A DNA stretch of 64,000 nucleotides from NCBI GenBank assembly GCA_026416715.1, contig JAOAEQ010000004.1, forward strand, positions 74,956 through 138,955, read 5' to 3'. Made by a program: the position numbers and the translations under genes. The stretch is from a bacterium (GTDB lineage Bacteria; UBP4; UBA4092; JAOAEQ01). The notes under the pieces were generated by a model, which worked only from the letters and a program-made list of their open reading frames with translations, was not told where the DNA came from and made no database searches. Of the stretch, positions 24,146-32,839 are shown one piece after another (positions within the stretch are counted from its first letter, which is position 1; every line of letters begins with the position of its first letter).

Positions 24146-25969
24146 ATGAGAACCATTCAATATCATAAATATTTGATTATTCTAGGGTTAACCGTTATCT
24201 CGGTAATAATTAACGGATATCAGTTCAAATATGCTGACCAGGATATTTATTTCGCTTATCTACCCCTATATACCGATACGCAAGCATATCCACCATCGGA
24301 TTTAATGATGCTGGGAAAACAGACTGGCGGGAATTATTATACGTACCTGTGGTATTTACTTTTGCCATTAATTCATCTATTTGGATTAGAATGGACTTGT
24401 TTTATCGTTCATGGTATTAATATATACCTTATTTTTCTAGCGATATATTTTCTTGCGATAAGAATTGGGATAGAAAGAAATATTCAAACCCAGGTTTGGG
24501 GTTTATCGATTCCGCTGCTACTCGTTTTGATTCTCTTACTAACCAAAAAATTCGTTGCTGGGGTTTTAATGGTAACTATCGAACCCTATTTACATCCACG
24601 AAATATCGCGCTTGTTTTTCTGCTTTTTGCTATTGAACGTTCTCTAGCGGATAAATGGTTCAGTGCATTTACTCTGGCAGGGATAGCCGCGAATATCCAT
24701 CTGTTATCTGCGTTCCTTATATTCTTCTGCTTAATAGTTAGTATGATTTATAACGTGCAAAAAATACCAGCAGGTAACTATGATGCACAAAATAAAGGAG
24801 TCAAGAAAAGATGGATAAAACAAATAGTCGCCATAGCTGGTTTTGTTTTATGTTCATCGCCAATTTGGCTATGGATTCTTTTAACCGTTTCTTGGTCGAG
24901 TTCGCAGCGTATTTCCACTACGCAATGGCTGCAAATACTGCAGTATCGCACACGTTATTTATTCCCGCAATTCTGGGATCGCGATAGTTGGCTAGCTTTT
25001 CTCTCAATCATCGCAATGTTTTCAATAGGATATTATCAATGGTATCAGGCCAAGAATTCTCGAGTACATAGTAATGTGAAAAATTTACTAGGGTTCATTG
25101 TGGGGATATTGCTCTTAATTCTTATTGGTATCGTATTCAGTGAATATATCCCGTTCCCGTTGATTATCGGATTGCAATTAATTCGGAGTATCCAATTTTT
25201 TATTTTTATCGCAATTATTCTGATAGTCCCCTATATTTTAGAACTGTGGAAGCAAAGTCGAATGGGAAAATTATGGGCGTTCGCAATCGGAATAGGAATA
25301 TTTTTATTTGAGCCGAAAACAATACTACTTTTTCTCTTGAGTTCAATTATCTATCTGCAAACATTGAGATGGATACCACAAAAAAGTAAATGGATTTTTG
25401 GATTTTTTCTGATACTTATGATTAGCGTTTCAATTCCATTTATCTGGAAACGAGTCACTGCAAAACTCCCGCAATGGTTCGCATATTTTCAAGGTCATCA
25501 TTCATTACGCCAGACTTTTTTGCATTATATCGAAGTACCCGGTATGACTACTATAACCGCATGGGAAGATGTGCAACGCTGGGCAAAAGAGCATAGTGAT
25601 AAACATAGTCTCTGGATAACCCCGATTTATTTATCTGGATTCCGAGTTGATTCGCAACGAAGTACGCTCGTTGAATGGAAAGATGGTGCGCTCAGTGTAT
25701 TTAATGCGGGATATGCACAGGAGTGGTATCAACGGCTGCAAGCGTTTGGGATTACTGTTCAAACTCCAGTAGCATTACAGCCAATATTGTATCGAAATCT
25801 TGCCGAATCGCAATTTAGTACTATCGCCGAAAAATATAACGCGCAGTTTGTCGTGGTTGAAAAACCACAAAAGCTTTCTTTCCCGTTAGTATATACGAAT
25901 ACGCAATTTAATGTATATCAGGTGTCTGAACGGGTGCGGGCGACTCCTCGAGTCGCCCGAGAGAACTAG
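24146..25969 (+). CDS. Polytopic membrane protein, GT-C/DUF6798-like
   Basis: 607 residues with roughly ten to twelve hydrophobic segments in the first ~440 residues and a soluble C-terminal part (about 450-600) containing TAWEDVQRWAKEHS, SLWITPIYLSGFRVDSQRS and WYQRLQAFG. The architecture of an N-terminal multi-spanning domain with YADQDIYFAYLP and HLHPRNIAL-like loops, plus an extracytoplasmic tail, resembles GT-C-fold or DUF6798 membrane proteins. A lipid-linked sugar transferase is possible but unproven. No Shine-Dalgarno is seen. The last codons include a GC-rich hairpin. Confidence 0.6.
   Translation: MRTIQYHKYLIILGLTVISVIINGYQFKYADQDIYFAYLPLYTDTQAYPPSDLMMLGKQTGGNYYTYLWYLLLPLIHLFGLEWTCFIVHGINIYLIFLAIYFLAIRIGIERNIQTQVWGLSIPLLLVLILLLTKKFVAGVLMVTIEPYLHPRNIALVFLLFAIERSLADKWFSAFTLAGIAANIHLLSAFLIFFCLIVSMIYNVQKIPAGNYDAQNKGVKKRWIKQIVAIAGFVLCSSPIWLWILLTVSWSSSQRISTTQWLQILQYRTRYLFPQFWDRDSWLAFLSIIAMFSIGYYQWYQAKNSRVHSNVKNLLGFIVGILLLILIGIVFSEYIPFPLIIGLQLIRSIQFFIFIAIILIVPYILELWKQSRMGKLWAFAIGIGIFLFEPKTILLFLLSSIIYLQTLRWIPQKSKWIFGFFLILMISVSIPFIWKRVTAKLPQWFAYFQGHHSLRQTFLHYIEVPGMTTITAWEDVQRWAKEHSDKHSLWITPIYLSGFRVDSQRSTLVEWKDGALSVFNAGYAQEWYQRLQAFGITVQTPVALQPILYRNLAESQFSTIAEKYNAQFVVVEKPQKLSFPLVYTNTQFNVYQVSERVRATPRVAREN
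25937..25959. repeat. GC-rich perfect hairpin inside the 3' end of a CDS
   Basis: Ten-base arms CGGGCGACTC (25937-25946) and its complement (25950-25959) around CTC. It is far more GC-rich than its surroundings, encodes the last residues of the membrane protein and is not followed by T residues. Confidence 0.7.
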
Positions 25970-25975
25970 GGTAGG

Positions 25976-26167
25976 TTATCCTTTGGCAATGAGTTTTAAT
26001 ATACCGAATACGATAGCATAGAGCAGCAACGTATTTGTGAACCGTAAGAATGCATCCGGTGTTATTCCGAGCAACCATGGTGCACCGCGATTAACCCCGT
26101 ATCCGAGCGCCCGGCTGAATATCCCGAGAAACAGCATAATAAAAGATAGAATTATACAAAACCACAT
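25976..26167 (-). CDS. Small membrane protein
   Basis: 63 residues from the ATG at 26167, preceded by GGAGAAGG; a GTG at 26185 is the alternative. Two hydrophobic segments (FCIILSFIMLFLGIF and LLLYAIVFGILKLIA) flank a loop with RALGYGVNRGAPWL. I do not recognise the family. The gene converges on the preceding membrane-protein gene with a gap of only 6 bases and no terminator other than the nearby hairpin. Confidence 0.55.
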   Translation of the reverse strand: MWFCIILSFIMLFLGIFSRALGYGVNRGAPWLLGITPDAFLRFTNTLLLYAIVFGILKLIAKG

Positions 26168-26286
26168 ACTAAGAACCTTCTCCACCTCACTTTCGTAAAT
26201 GAATAAGGTATTCTTTTATAAAATATAATACCATAAATTAGCAGGTAGAACTCATTCTCTAAACGGTCGACCGAATTGGGTTGTAA

Positions 26287-26315
26287 TTGACAGATTCAGA
26301 ATTATGGAGTAGACT
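26287..26315 (+). promoter_or_regulatory. Candidate sigma70 promoter for the prepilin
   Basis: TTGACA (26287-26292) and TAGACT (26310-26315), spacer 17 bases. The leader to the prepilin ATG at 26399 would be about 77 bases and ends in a strong CCGGAGGAG. Confidence 0.6.
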
Positions 26316-26398
26316 TTCTTTATACAGAATCGATAGTTTTATCTTTATACCAACAAAAAGATTATGTTGAGAATCTTATCTAACCGGAGGAGCGTATA

Positions 26399-26965
26399 AT
26401 GAAAGAAAAAGGATTTACGTTGATTGAGCTGTTGATTGTTGTTGCGATTATTGCGATTCTAGCAGCAATTGCGATTCCGAATTTTCTCGCTGCGCAGACC
26501 AGAAGTAAAGTCGCACGAGTTCAAGAAGAGATGCGAACATTAGCAACTGCGCTGGAAAGTTATTATGTTGATAATAATTACTATCCTTTAGACAGTCGGA
26601 ATGAAGGACCGGATGATGGCGATATTGATTTTACCTTCTGGAATTTCGACCCGCAAATAGGGTTAAATGTAACCGATGGAACTATCTGGTGCTTAACGAC
26701 TCCCCTAGCATATATAACCAAATATCCAGCTGATTTATTTTATAAAACCGGTCGAGATAAATATTTCCAATATGCGGCAAATCGGTCGAACTGGATTATC
26801 GCCAGTTGCGGGCCGGATAATGATAGTGAAGACCGAGGCGATGTAAAAGAACGAAATATCATTCCGGATAATGAGAATTTCTACGTTTGGGCGATTGATA
26901 CTGTCAGATATGACCCGACGAATGGAACGATTAGTAATGGGGATATCATTCGAATAAAAGGGTAA
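26399..26965 (+). CDS. Type II secretion/type IV pseudopilin, GspG-like
   Basis: 188 residues beginning MKEKGFTLIELLIVVAII. The prepilin peptidase site is G5|F6, with Glu at +5 and a ~20-residue hydrophobic helix. The globular part (YYVDNNYYPLD, YITKYPADLF, RSNWIIASCGPDND) is of the GspG-like class common in PVC-group and related environmental bacteria, which often carry many stand-alone copies. No secretion machinery is adjacent. A strong Shine-Dalgarno precedes the ATG. It could be a surface fibre subunit or a pseudopilin of a remote apparatus. Confidence 0.88.
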   Translation: MKEKGFTLIELLIVVAIIAILAAIAIPNFLAAQTRSKVARVQEEMRTLATALESYYVDNNYYPLDSRNEGPDDGDIDFTFWNFDPQIGLNVTDGTIWCLTTPLAYITKYPADLFYKTGRDKYFQYAANRSNWIIASCGPDNDSEDRGDVKERNIIPDNENFYVWAIDTVRYDPTNGTISNGDIIRIKG

Positions 26966-27015
26966 TCGAGCGTTGTCTGAACTCAGTTGTCAACTAACAC
27001 CGAATCACTGAATAT

Positions 27016-28053
27016 ATGGCGCATAGGAAAATATCCCGTCGTAAATTTATTAAACAGAGCTCAATCATCGGTTTCGGCAGTATTATTATTCCAAAATTTA
27101 CTCCGTTAATCTCCGCAATACCGAAAGCATTGGCACCAAGTAAAGTTGTCGTGGTAACCCATCCGGAAGCAACAAGCGGAAGTGTTATTAACCAATCAGT
27201 TGTTCAAATGATGACTGATACTGGTATCCGTGAACTAACTGGGATTGCGCAGTTAGGTCAAGCATGGCAATCGTTATTCCCGGGATTAACTGCAAGTAGT
27301 GTGATTGCTATCAAAGTGAATTGTATCAACAATCTATTATCGACCCATCCCCAGGTAATTAATACGGTTATCAATGGGTTAGCGCAAATGCTAAACGGCT
27401 CGTTTAATATCAATAATATCATTATCTATGACCGTACCAATAGTGAACTTACCGCAGCGGGATATACCTTAAATACGGGTAGTTCTGGAGTCCGCTGTTT
27501 TGGAACCAATCATTCCGGTGTCGGGTATGACACGAGTTTTAGTATTCCTGTAGGATCAACAACGAGAAACTTAACAAAAATAGTTACCCAGTATGCTAAT
27601 TATTTGATTAATGCGGCGGTACTCAAAGACCACAGTCAAGGTGGAGTTACGTTAAGTTTAAAAAATCATTATGGTTCTGTTAACAATCCTGGGACATTAG
27701 CGCACGGTTCGCCACCAAACGGTTGTAATCCCGATGTAGCCGATATTAGTAATTCAACTACTATTAGAACGAAAACAAAACTGATTATAATTGATGCATT
27801 GTTCGGAAAGCACACCTGGGGTCCCGGCGGTTCACCAAATATTACGTTTAACGGGTTGATTTTTAGTACTGACCCGGTTGCCGCAGATTGTGTCGGTCGG
27901 GATATATTAAATACCTATAAAACCACGCCAGTTGATGCGAATTATATCCATACCGCAGCCAGTTACGGTTTAGGAAATGATATAGATATCAATCGGGTCA
28001 ATATCAATCTGGTTCCTACTGAAGTTTCTCGCTGGGAAGCTTACGCAGAATAA
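27016..28053 (+). CDS. Tat-exported DUF362 protein
   Basis: 345 residues with a twin-arginine signal (SRRKFIKQSSIIGFG) at the N-terminus. The DUF362 core shows KVVVVTHPEA, VIAIKVNCINN, IIYDRTNSEL, LKDHSQGGVTLSLKNHYGSV and FSTDPVAADCVGRDIL. DUF362 proteins are uncharacterised, often membrane-proximal and linked to Fe-S or redox chemistry; this copy has no ferredoxin motif of its own. The next gene is a ferredoxin-fused aldo/keto reductase, a recurrent partner, so a joint redox function outside or at the membrane is inferred. Confidence 0.82.
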   Translation: MAHRKISRRKFIKQSSIIGFGSIIIPKFTPLISAIPKALAPSKVVVVTHPEATSGSVINQSVVQMMTDTGIRELTGIAQLGQAWQSLFPGLTASSVIAIKVNCINNLLSTHPQVINTVINGLAQMLNGSFNINNIIIYDRTNSELTAAGYTLNTGSSGVRCFGTNHSGVGYDTSFSIPVGSTTRNLTKIVTQYANYLINAAVLKDHSQGGVTLSLKNHYGSVNNPGTLAHGSPPNGCNPDVADISNSTTIRTKTKLIIIDALFGKHTWGPGGSPNITFNGLIFSTDPVAADCVGRDILNTYKTTPVDANYIHTAASYGLGNDIDINRVNINLVPTEVSRWEAYAE

Positions 28054-28119
28054 ATAAGTAAATCACCATACTTCACAATTCAAATCCGAGAATAACTAAG
28101 AATACTAAAAGGTTAATGG

Positions 28120-29211
28120 ATGAAAAAGAAAAATAATACAAAGAACGTTGCTCTTCCCATTCGCCCTTTAGGAAAAACAGGATTACACGTTACCGTTCTC
28201 GGGTTCGGCGGAATCCCAATTCAGCAGGTAGATACTTCGGATGCAGTTAAAGTCGTTCGCCGTGCCTATGAATTAGGGATAAATTATTTCGATACCGCTC
28301 GAGCGTATGCGGATAGTGAAACCAAAATCGGAATCGCATTGCAAGGAATACGAGCACAATGTATTCTAGCTACAAAAAGTACAGCGAAATCGAAATCGGA
28401 AATGGAAGAAAGTATCGCTCTGAGCTTAAAAGAACTGCAAACCGATTATCTTGATATTTATCAATGTCATAATATCCAGAATGTTGAAATGCTCAATACA
28501 ATATTAGCGTCGGACGGTGCTATTACCGCGCTATTATCCGCAAAAAAGAAAGGAATAGTCCGACATATTGGATTATCCAGTCATTCTGTTCCAGTTATCA
28601 TTGAAGCGATAAAACACGCTGCTGTATTCGAAACTATTTTAGTGCCGTATAATTATATTGAAACCGATGTGGTTGATGAATTGTTACCGTTAGCTAATAA
28701 AAAAGGGATTGCGGTTATTGCAATGAAACCGTTCGGGGGCAGCGCGTTTGCGGATAATCCGAAAATGGCATTATCATACGTTCTCGAGCAACCAGTATCA
28801 GTCGCATTAGTTGGTATGCAGACGGTTGAAGAAGTTGAAGAAAACGTGCGGTTATGTAGAGATATCAAGAAGTTAACCGCATCGGAACAGAAGCGAATCG
28901 CGCAACTTAAACAGGAACTCGATAAAAACTTTTGCCGCCGTTGTGGATATTGCCAGCCGTGTAGTGTCGGAATAGAAATCTCGTATGTTTTAGGTGCAAA
29001 ATATATTTATAAACGGTATGGTTGGAAGAATTATATTAATGGAAATGATAAGTCGAAATTAGCAAAAGTAGCAGAATGTATTCACTGTCGGTTATGCGTT
29101 GACCGATGTCCCTACCATCTGCCGATACCGGACTTATTACCCAATCGTGTCGCTGAACTGCATGCGATTTATTCCCGTTCGGTTCTTCAAGAAGAGCGTT
29201 TAACCAGATAA
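28120..29211 (+). CDS. Aldo/keto reductase with C-terminal ferredoxin domain
   Basis: 363 residues. The AKR barrel (about 12-265) has LGKTGLHVTVLGFGG, the Asp/Tyr region FDTARAYADSE and the motif DYLDIYQCHN. The C-terminus carries two Cys-rich segments: CRRCGYCQPC, and CIHCRLCVDRCPYHLP, the latter a ferredoxin-type CxxCxxCxxxCP set. This is the COG1453 type of predicted oxidoreductase, which couples an NAD(P)-dependent barrel to Fe-S clusters. It starts 66 bases after the DUF362 gene, likely co-transcribed. Substrate unknown. Confidence 0.88.
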   Translation: MKKKNNTKNVALPIRPLGKTGLHVTVLGFGGIPIQQVDTSDAVKVVRRAYELGINYFDTARAYADSETKIGIALQGIRAQCILATKSTAKSKSEMEESIALSLKELQTDYLDIYQCHNIQNVEMLNTILASDGAITALLSAKKKGIVRHIGLSSHSVPVIIEAIKHAAVFETILVPYNYIETDVVDELLPLANKKGIAVIAMKPFGGSAFADNPKMALSYVLEQPVSVALVGMQTVEEVEENVRLCRDIKKLTASEQKRIAQLKQELDKNFCRRCGYCQPCSVGIEISYVLGAKYIYKRYGWKNYINGNDKSKLAKVAECIHCRLCVDRCPYHLPIPDLLPNRVAELHAIYSRSVLQEERLTR

Positions 29212-29346
29212 GGTGTTAGTTCTCCATGGTTTATCCTAAAATTTCCCTGATGTATCGGGATAGACAGATTTATTTTCTCATTCACCTAGGGATTAGATAA
29301 ACATTGAGCTGCATCATCCGGTTACTACCTGAGAGAATGCGGATTG

Positions 29347-32300
29347 TTAATCTGGTTTCACCACTCCGGTTATCTGGACTACGGTAATCGGCTTCTCTTT
29401 TCCTTTAACCGTAATCGGTCCTATTGGATAGCCGGTAAACTTTTTATCTACCAGACTAAAACATTCTTCCGTAACCAGAATCTGTCCTCCGTCAGCGATT
29501 TCCTGCAAGCGAAATGCTATATTCACATTATCGCCGACTGCGGTATATTCGAGTCGTCTCTGTGAGCCAACATTGCCAACAATCGCTTCGCCATAGTTTA
29601 TCCCAATTCCAATCTTAATTTCCGGTAATCCTAAACCACGGCGGCTCTGATTGAATAGATCCATTTGTTCTTGCATCGCTAATGCCGCAAGAATCGCTCG
29701 TTCTAAACTATCTTCTGCAGGAATCGGTGCACCGAATAACGCCATGATACAATCCCCGATAAATTTATCGAGAGTTCCTTCGTATTTGAATATGATGTCA
29801 ATGAGATGGGTAAAACATTCGTTCAGCATCGCAACTACTTCTTCTGGATTTCCTTTTTCTGCTAATGCAGTAAATCCACGAATATCTGCGTAGAGGATGG
29901 TTATCGGTCTACGTTCACCTTTGAGTGGGACACCTTCCGGATGAGATAGGATTTTTTCTGCAACTCGTTCACTAACGTATTTCGAAAACGTATCGCGAAC
30001 TCGTTGCCGGTCTTTCAGAAGCCGAACCATCTGGTTAAATGAACGACCGAGTTCGCCCATTTCATCTTTTTGGCGAATATCAACCTGATACTCTAAATTA
30101 CCCGCGCCAACTTCTTGAGTTCCCCGGATAAGTTTTATCAGCGGATGCATCGTCATCACCGTTAATCCGAACCCGATAAAGCTTGCGATGAGCAGCATTA
30201 GGATCGTGAATGACATCAAATTATCATCAAACTCTTTAATTTGCTGGTCAACGAATGTTCGTGGAATAGCAATCGCAAATAATCCCGGATTCGCTGACTG
30301 GACAAATGTTTGCAGCGTTGTTGAAAATGTATATATCGGAAAACGGAGATATCCGACGGTATACACCATATCGCCGATATGCTGCCGGGAAACAGTGAAC
30401 GATTCAACCTCAGTTAGTTCCGCTTCAGCCAATTCGGTTTCGCTGATTTTTAATGATTCAGCTTTCATTCGCGGTAACGTTGAAATGATATTATTCTCCC
30501 AAACGAAAGCTGTTTCCGTGCCGCTATTAAGTTTTAAAAGATGCAATAAACCTTGGCTCACTGGCAGTCCGATAACCGTGGTTTTTTCCAGATTGTTTTG
30601 GGTATAGGTATATTGGTCAAAAAGCATAGGAGTTTGTGATTCCGGGTCAACGAACAATGTTCCGGAAACATTAGGTTTCCCAAAGTTGAGTAACGCAATA
30701 TCACCGGCACTGTGTATGCGGTTATTGTTACTCGTTATTTGTTGTGCCCAGTGCAATTGCGGATATTTCTGCTGATAGTTTTGCAGAATCGCTTGTCGTG
30801 CTGTATCATCTTTAGCGGATGCCATTGATATTGCTAATTGATGAAGTTCATATTTCAATTGGGTGACTATTTTCAAAGTTCGTAACAAGCCATCGGAGAC
30901 ATGCCGGCTGATTTGTTCTTCCAGTGCATCGCGGGTACTAAACCCAGCGAACCGGAAAATTACTATGGGTAATAAGGTCGCCAGCGCTAACGCAAACACG
31001 AACTTTTTCGTTAATTTAAGTCCGCGATGGACTACCAAGGAAACGATTATTAGAGTTACGAATAGGAGAATAGCCGACGTGCTGATTTGGGTATACCGGT
31101 CAATTTTCGTTATGACTTCTATCGGATACGGTAATAGGGCGCAAAGTAAACTATCTGAAATAGTAAACGGAATAGCGTATCCGCAAATTTTATAGGGGGC
31201 TTCTCCAATATGCTGGTAAAAGAAGTATTTCCCACGGTCGAGAAAAGATAAGTTTAGTTCTCGGTCAGTGAATCGAGGTAGTTCGTGATTATTGAATGGC
31301 TCTGTAATCGTGGCATCGACCGTTATCCATTCGTTAATAGCTTTCGGATCAGTGGTTCGGGTAAGAAGAGCGAATTCCGGTCGAATCTCGTTCGGAAAAT
31401 GAGTTTGGATTTCTTTTTTCAACCATTGGGCGGTAATTGGAAAAAAGAGAACAAGATAATGGAGATTTTGTGCAGATTCGAGTAAACCACCAGTAGTTAA
31501 TTGGAGATACGTAACCATTTGAAGTCCTTGCGCAGGAATAACTATTGAATCTGTTTGCAGCTGGATTCGTTTACTATCCAGCATTTGCGTAAAAACCTTT
31601 TTCCAAGCAGAAGAAGCAATGTTCCCAGCTTTGTTGTCGGTTGACGCAGATGGATATACGCAAATAATCTTTTGGGAGTCAGGAGCATCCTTGGTTACGA
31701 GATATGCTTGAGTACCGGGTGGAAGTTGCAAGTGATAGCGATTTAAAACCGTCTGCCACTCTGTAGGGTGAATAATTTGAGGTGGTCGTCTGGCTATCGC
31801 CTTGAGAACAGCTTGTTGATTTTCCATAATAAATTTGCATTTCTGCATGGACAGTTCAATACTCTGTTTGGCAAAAGAATCAATCGTTTCAATTTTCTGT
31901 TTAATTTGAGTGCGTGCATACCATTTTAGGATCGGAATTGATACCAGAAGAATGATTAACATAACTGAAAAAATCCATTGCCGTTTCCGAAAGGAGGATG
32001 AGGTAGGAAAATCTTTCGGTTCCCCGGATTGTTCTAAATGACCCCAGTTAACCAATACGAACCCTAGCGAAAGTACTGGAAGTGCAGGAATTGCGAGTTC
32101 GCTGAAGATAACGATAAGAAACACTACAATGAACGCTAGGGTAAGTATCAAGAAATTGTTGGTTCGGTTAAACTTAAATTTAACCGTAGCGAATAAAAAT
32201 AACGCACTGAAAATACAATCACTTACCCCGAAAAAACCGGGGATTTCTGCTGTTCCTAACAGCGGAAATCGAATTAAAAAATAGTTTATCTCTCCGGTAG

Positions 32301-32745
32301 TGATAAACGATTTCGTTGGGCCAATCACTCCACTCCAGAGATCTAATGCTGACCCGAGAACCGCTATAGGAACCAAATATGATTTCTGATTTAATGAACG
32401 AATTAATAAACTGCTTGTAGTTATGCTGAACAAAATGAGACCGAGGTCAATAGTTACCGCACGGATAACCTCCGCACCGCGAAAATGATTTCCAAAATAA
32501 ACGAAGCCTGCGGCTACAATGGTTATGAGTAATAACCATATCGGTTTTAGTATGAATCGAGTTAGCGAGTAGAAAATAAGTAAAATTGTTACCGCACATA
32601 CTCCTGCGGAAATGAGATAGCCCCATTTCGGGTGTATCGCTGGGACACTCGGTGCGAGATAGGAAAACAAAAAGTAGATAAGAAACCACAGCGCTACGGT
32701 TAATGCCGGATAGATGAACGATGATTTCTCCTGTACAGAGTTCAT
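29347..32745 (-). CDS. Very large membrane-bound class III adenylate cyclase with HAMP domain
   Basis: 1132 residues. The N-terminal ~235 residues form six or more transmembrane helices, followed by an anchored extracytoplasmic sensor (about 280-565), further helices (about 575-630), a second extracytoplasmic sensor region (about 635-840), a transmembrane helix, and HAMP (VGAGNLEYQVDIRQKDEMGEL). The cyclase domain (about 935-1125) carries metal-binding Asp in YADIRGFT and FIGDCIMALFG, adenine-specifying Lys in LDKFIGD and Asp in AVGDNVN, and the transition-state Asn/Arg in NVNIAFRLQ. All key residues are intact, so cAMP synthesis in response to an external signal is expected. Confidence 0.9.
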   Translation of the reverse strand: MNSVQEKSSFIYPALTVALWFLIYFLFSYLAPSVPAIHPKWGYLISAGVCAVTILLIFYSLTRFILKPIWLLLITIVAAGFVYFGNHFRGAEVIRAVTIDLGLILFSITTSSLLIRSLNQKSYLVPIAVLGSALDLWSGVIGPTKSFITTGEINYFLIRFPLLGTAEIPGFFGVSDCIFSALFLFATVKFKFNRTNNFLILTLAFIVVFLIVIFSELAIPALPVLSLGFVLVNWGHLEQSGEPKDFPTSSSFRKRQWIFSVMLIILLVSIPILKWYARTQIKQKIETIDSFAKQSIELSMQKCKFIMENQQAVLKAIARRPPQIIHPTEWQTVLNRYHLQLPPGTQAYLVTKDAPDSQKIICVYPSASTDNKAGNIASSAWKKVFTQMLDSKRIQLQTDSIVIPAQGLQMVTYLQLTTGGLLESAQNLHYLVLFFPITAQWLKKEIQTHFPNEIRPEFALLTRTTDPKAINEWITVDATITEPFNNHELPRFTDRELNLSFLDRGKYFFYQHIGEAPYKICGYAIPFTISDSLLCALLPYPIEVITKIDRYTQISTSAILLFVTLIIVSLVVHRGLKLTKKFVFALALATLLPIVIFRFAGFSTRDALEEQISRHVSDGLLRTLKIVTQLKYELHQLAISMASAKDDTARQAILQNYQQKYPQLHWAQQITSNNNRIHSAGDIALLNFGKPNVSGTLFVDPESQTPMLFDQYTYTQNNLEKTTVIGLPVSQGLLHLLKLNSGTETAFVWENNIISTLPRMKAESLKISETELAEAELTEVESFTVSRQHIGDMVYTVGYLRFPIYTFSTTLQTFVQSANPGLFAIAIPRTFVDQQIKEFDDNLMSFTILMLLIASFIGFGLTVMTMHPLIKLIRGTQEVGAGNLEYQVDIRQKDEMGELGRSFNQMVRLLKDRQRVRDTFSKYVSERVAEKILSHPEGVPLKGERRPITILYADIRGFTALAEKGNPEEVVAMLNECFTHLIDIIFKYEGTLDKFIGDCIMALFGAPIPAEDSLERAILAALAMQEQMDLFNQSRRGLGLPEIKIGIGINYGEAIVGNVGSQRRLEYTAVGDNVNIAFRLQEIADGGQILVTEECFSLVDKKFTGYPIGPITVKGKEKPITVVQITGVVKPD

Positions 32746-32839
32746 ATTACGCTATAATGTATACTATAATAAAACAATACAACGTTATTTCTTAAGTAGG
32801 TAGCTGAATTTTATCTCGGTACTATACCTGGTAACAACA

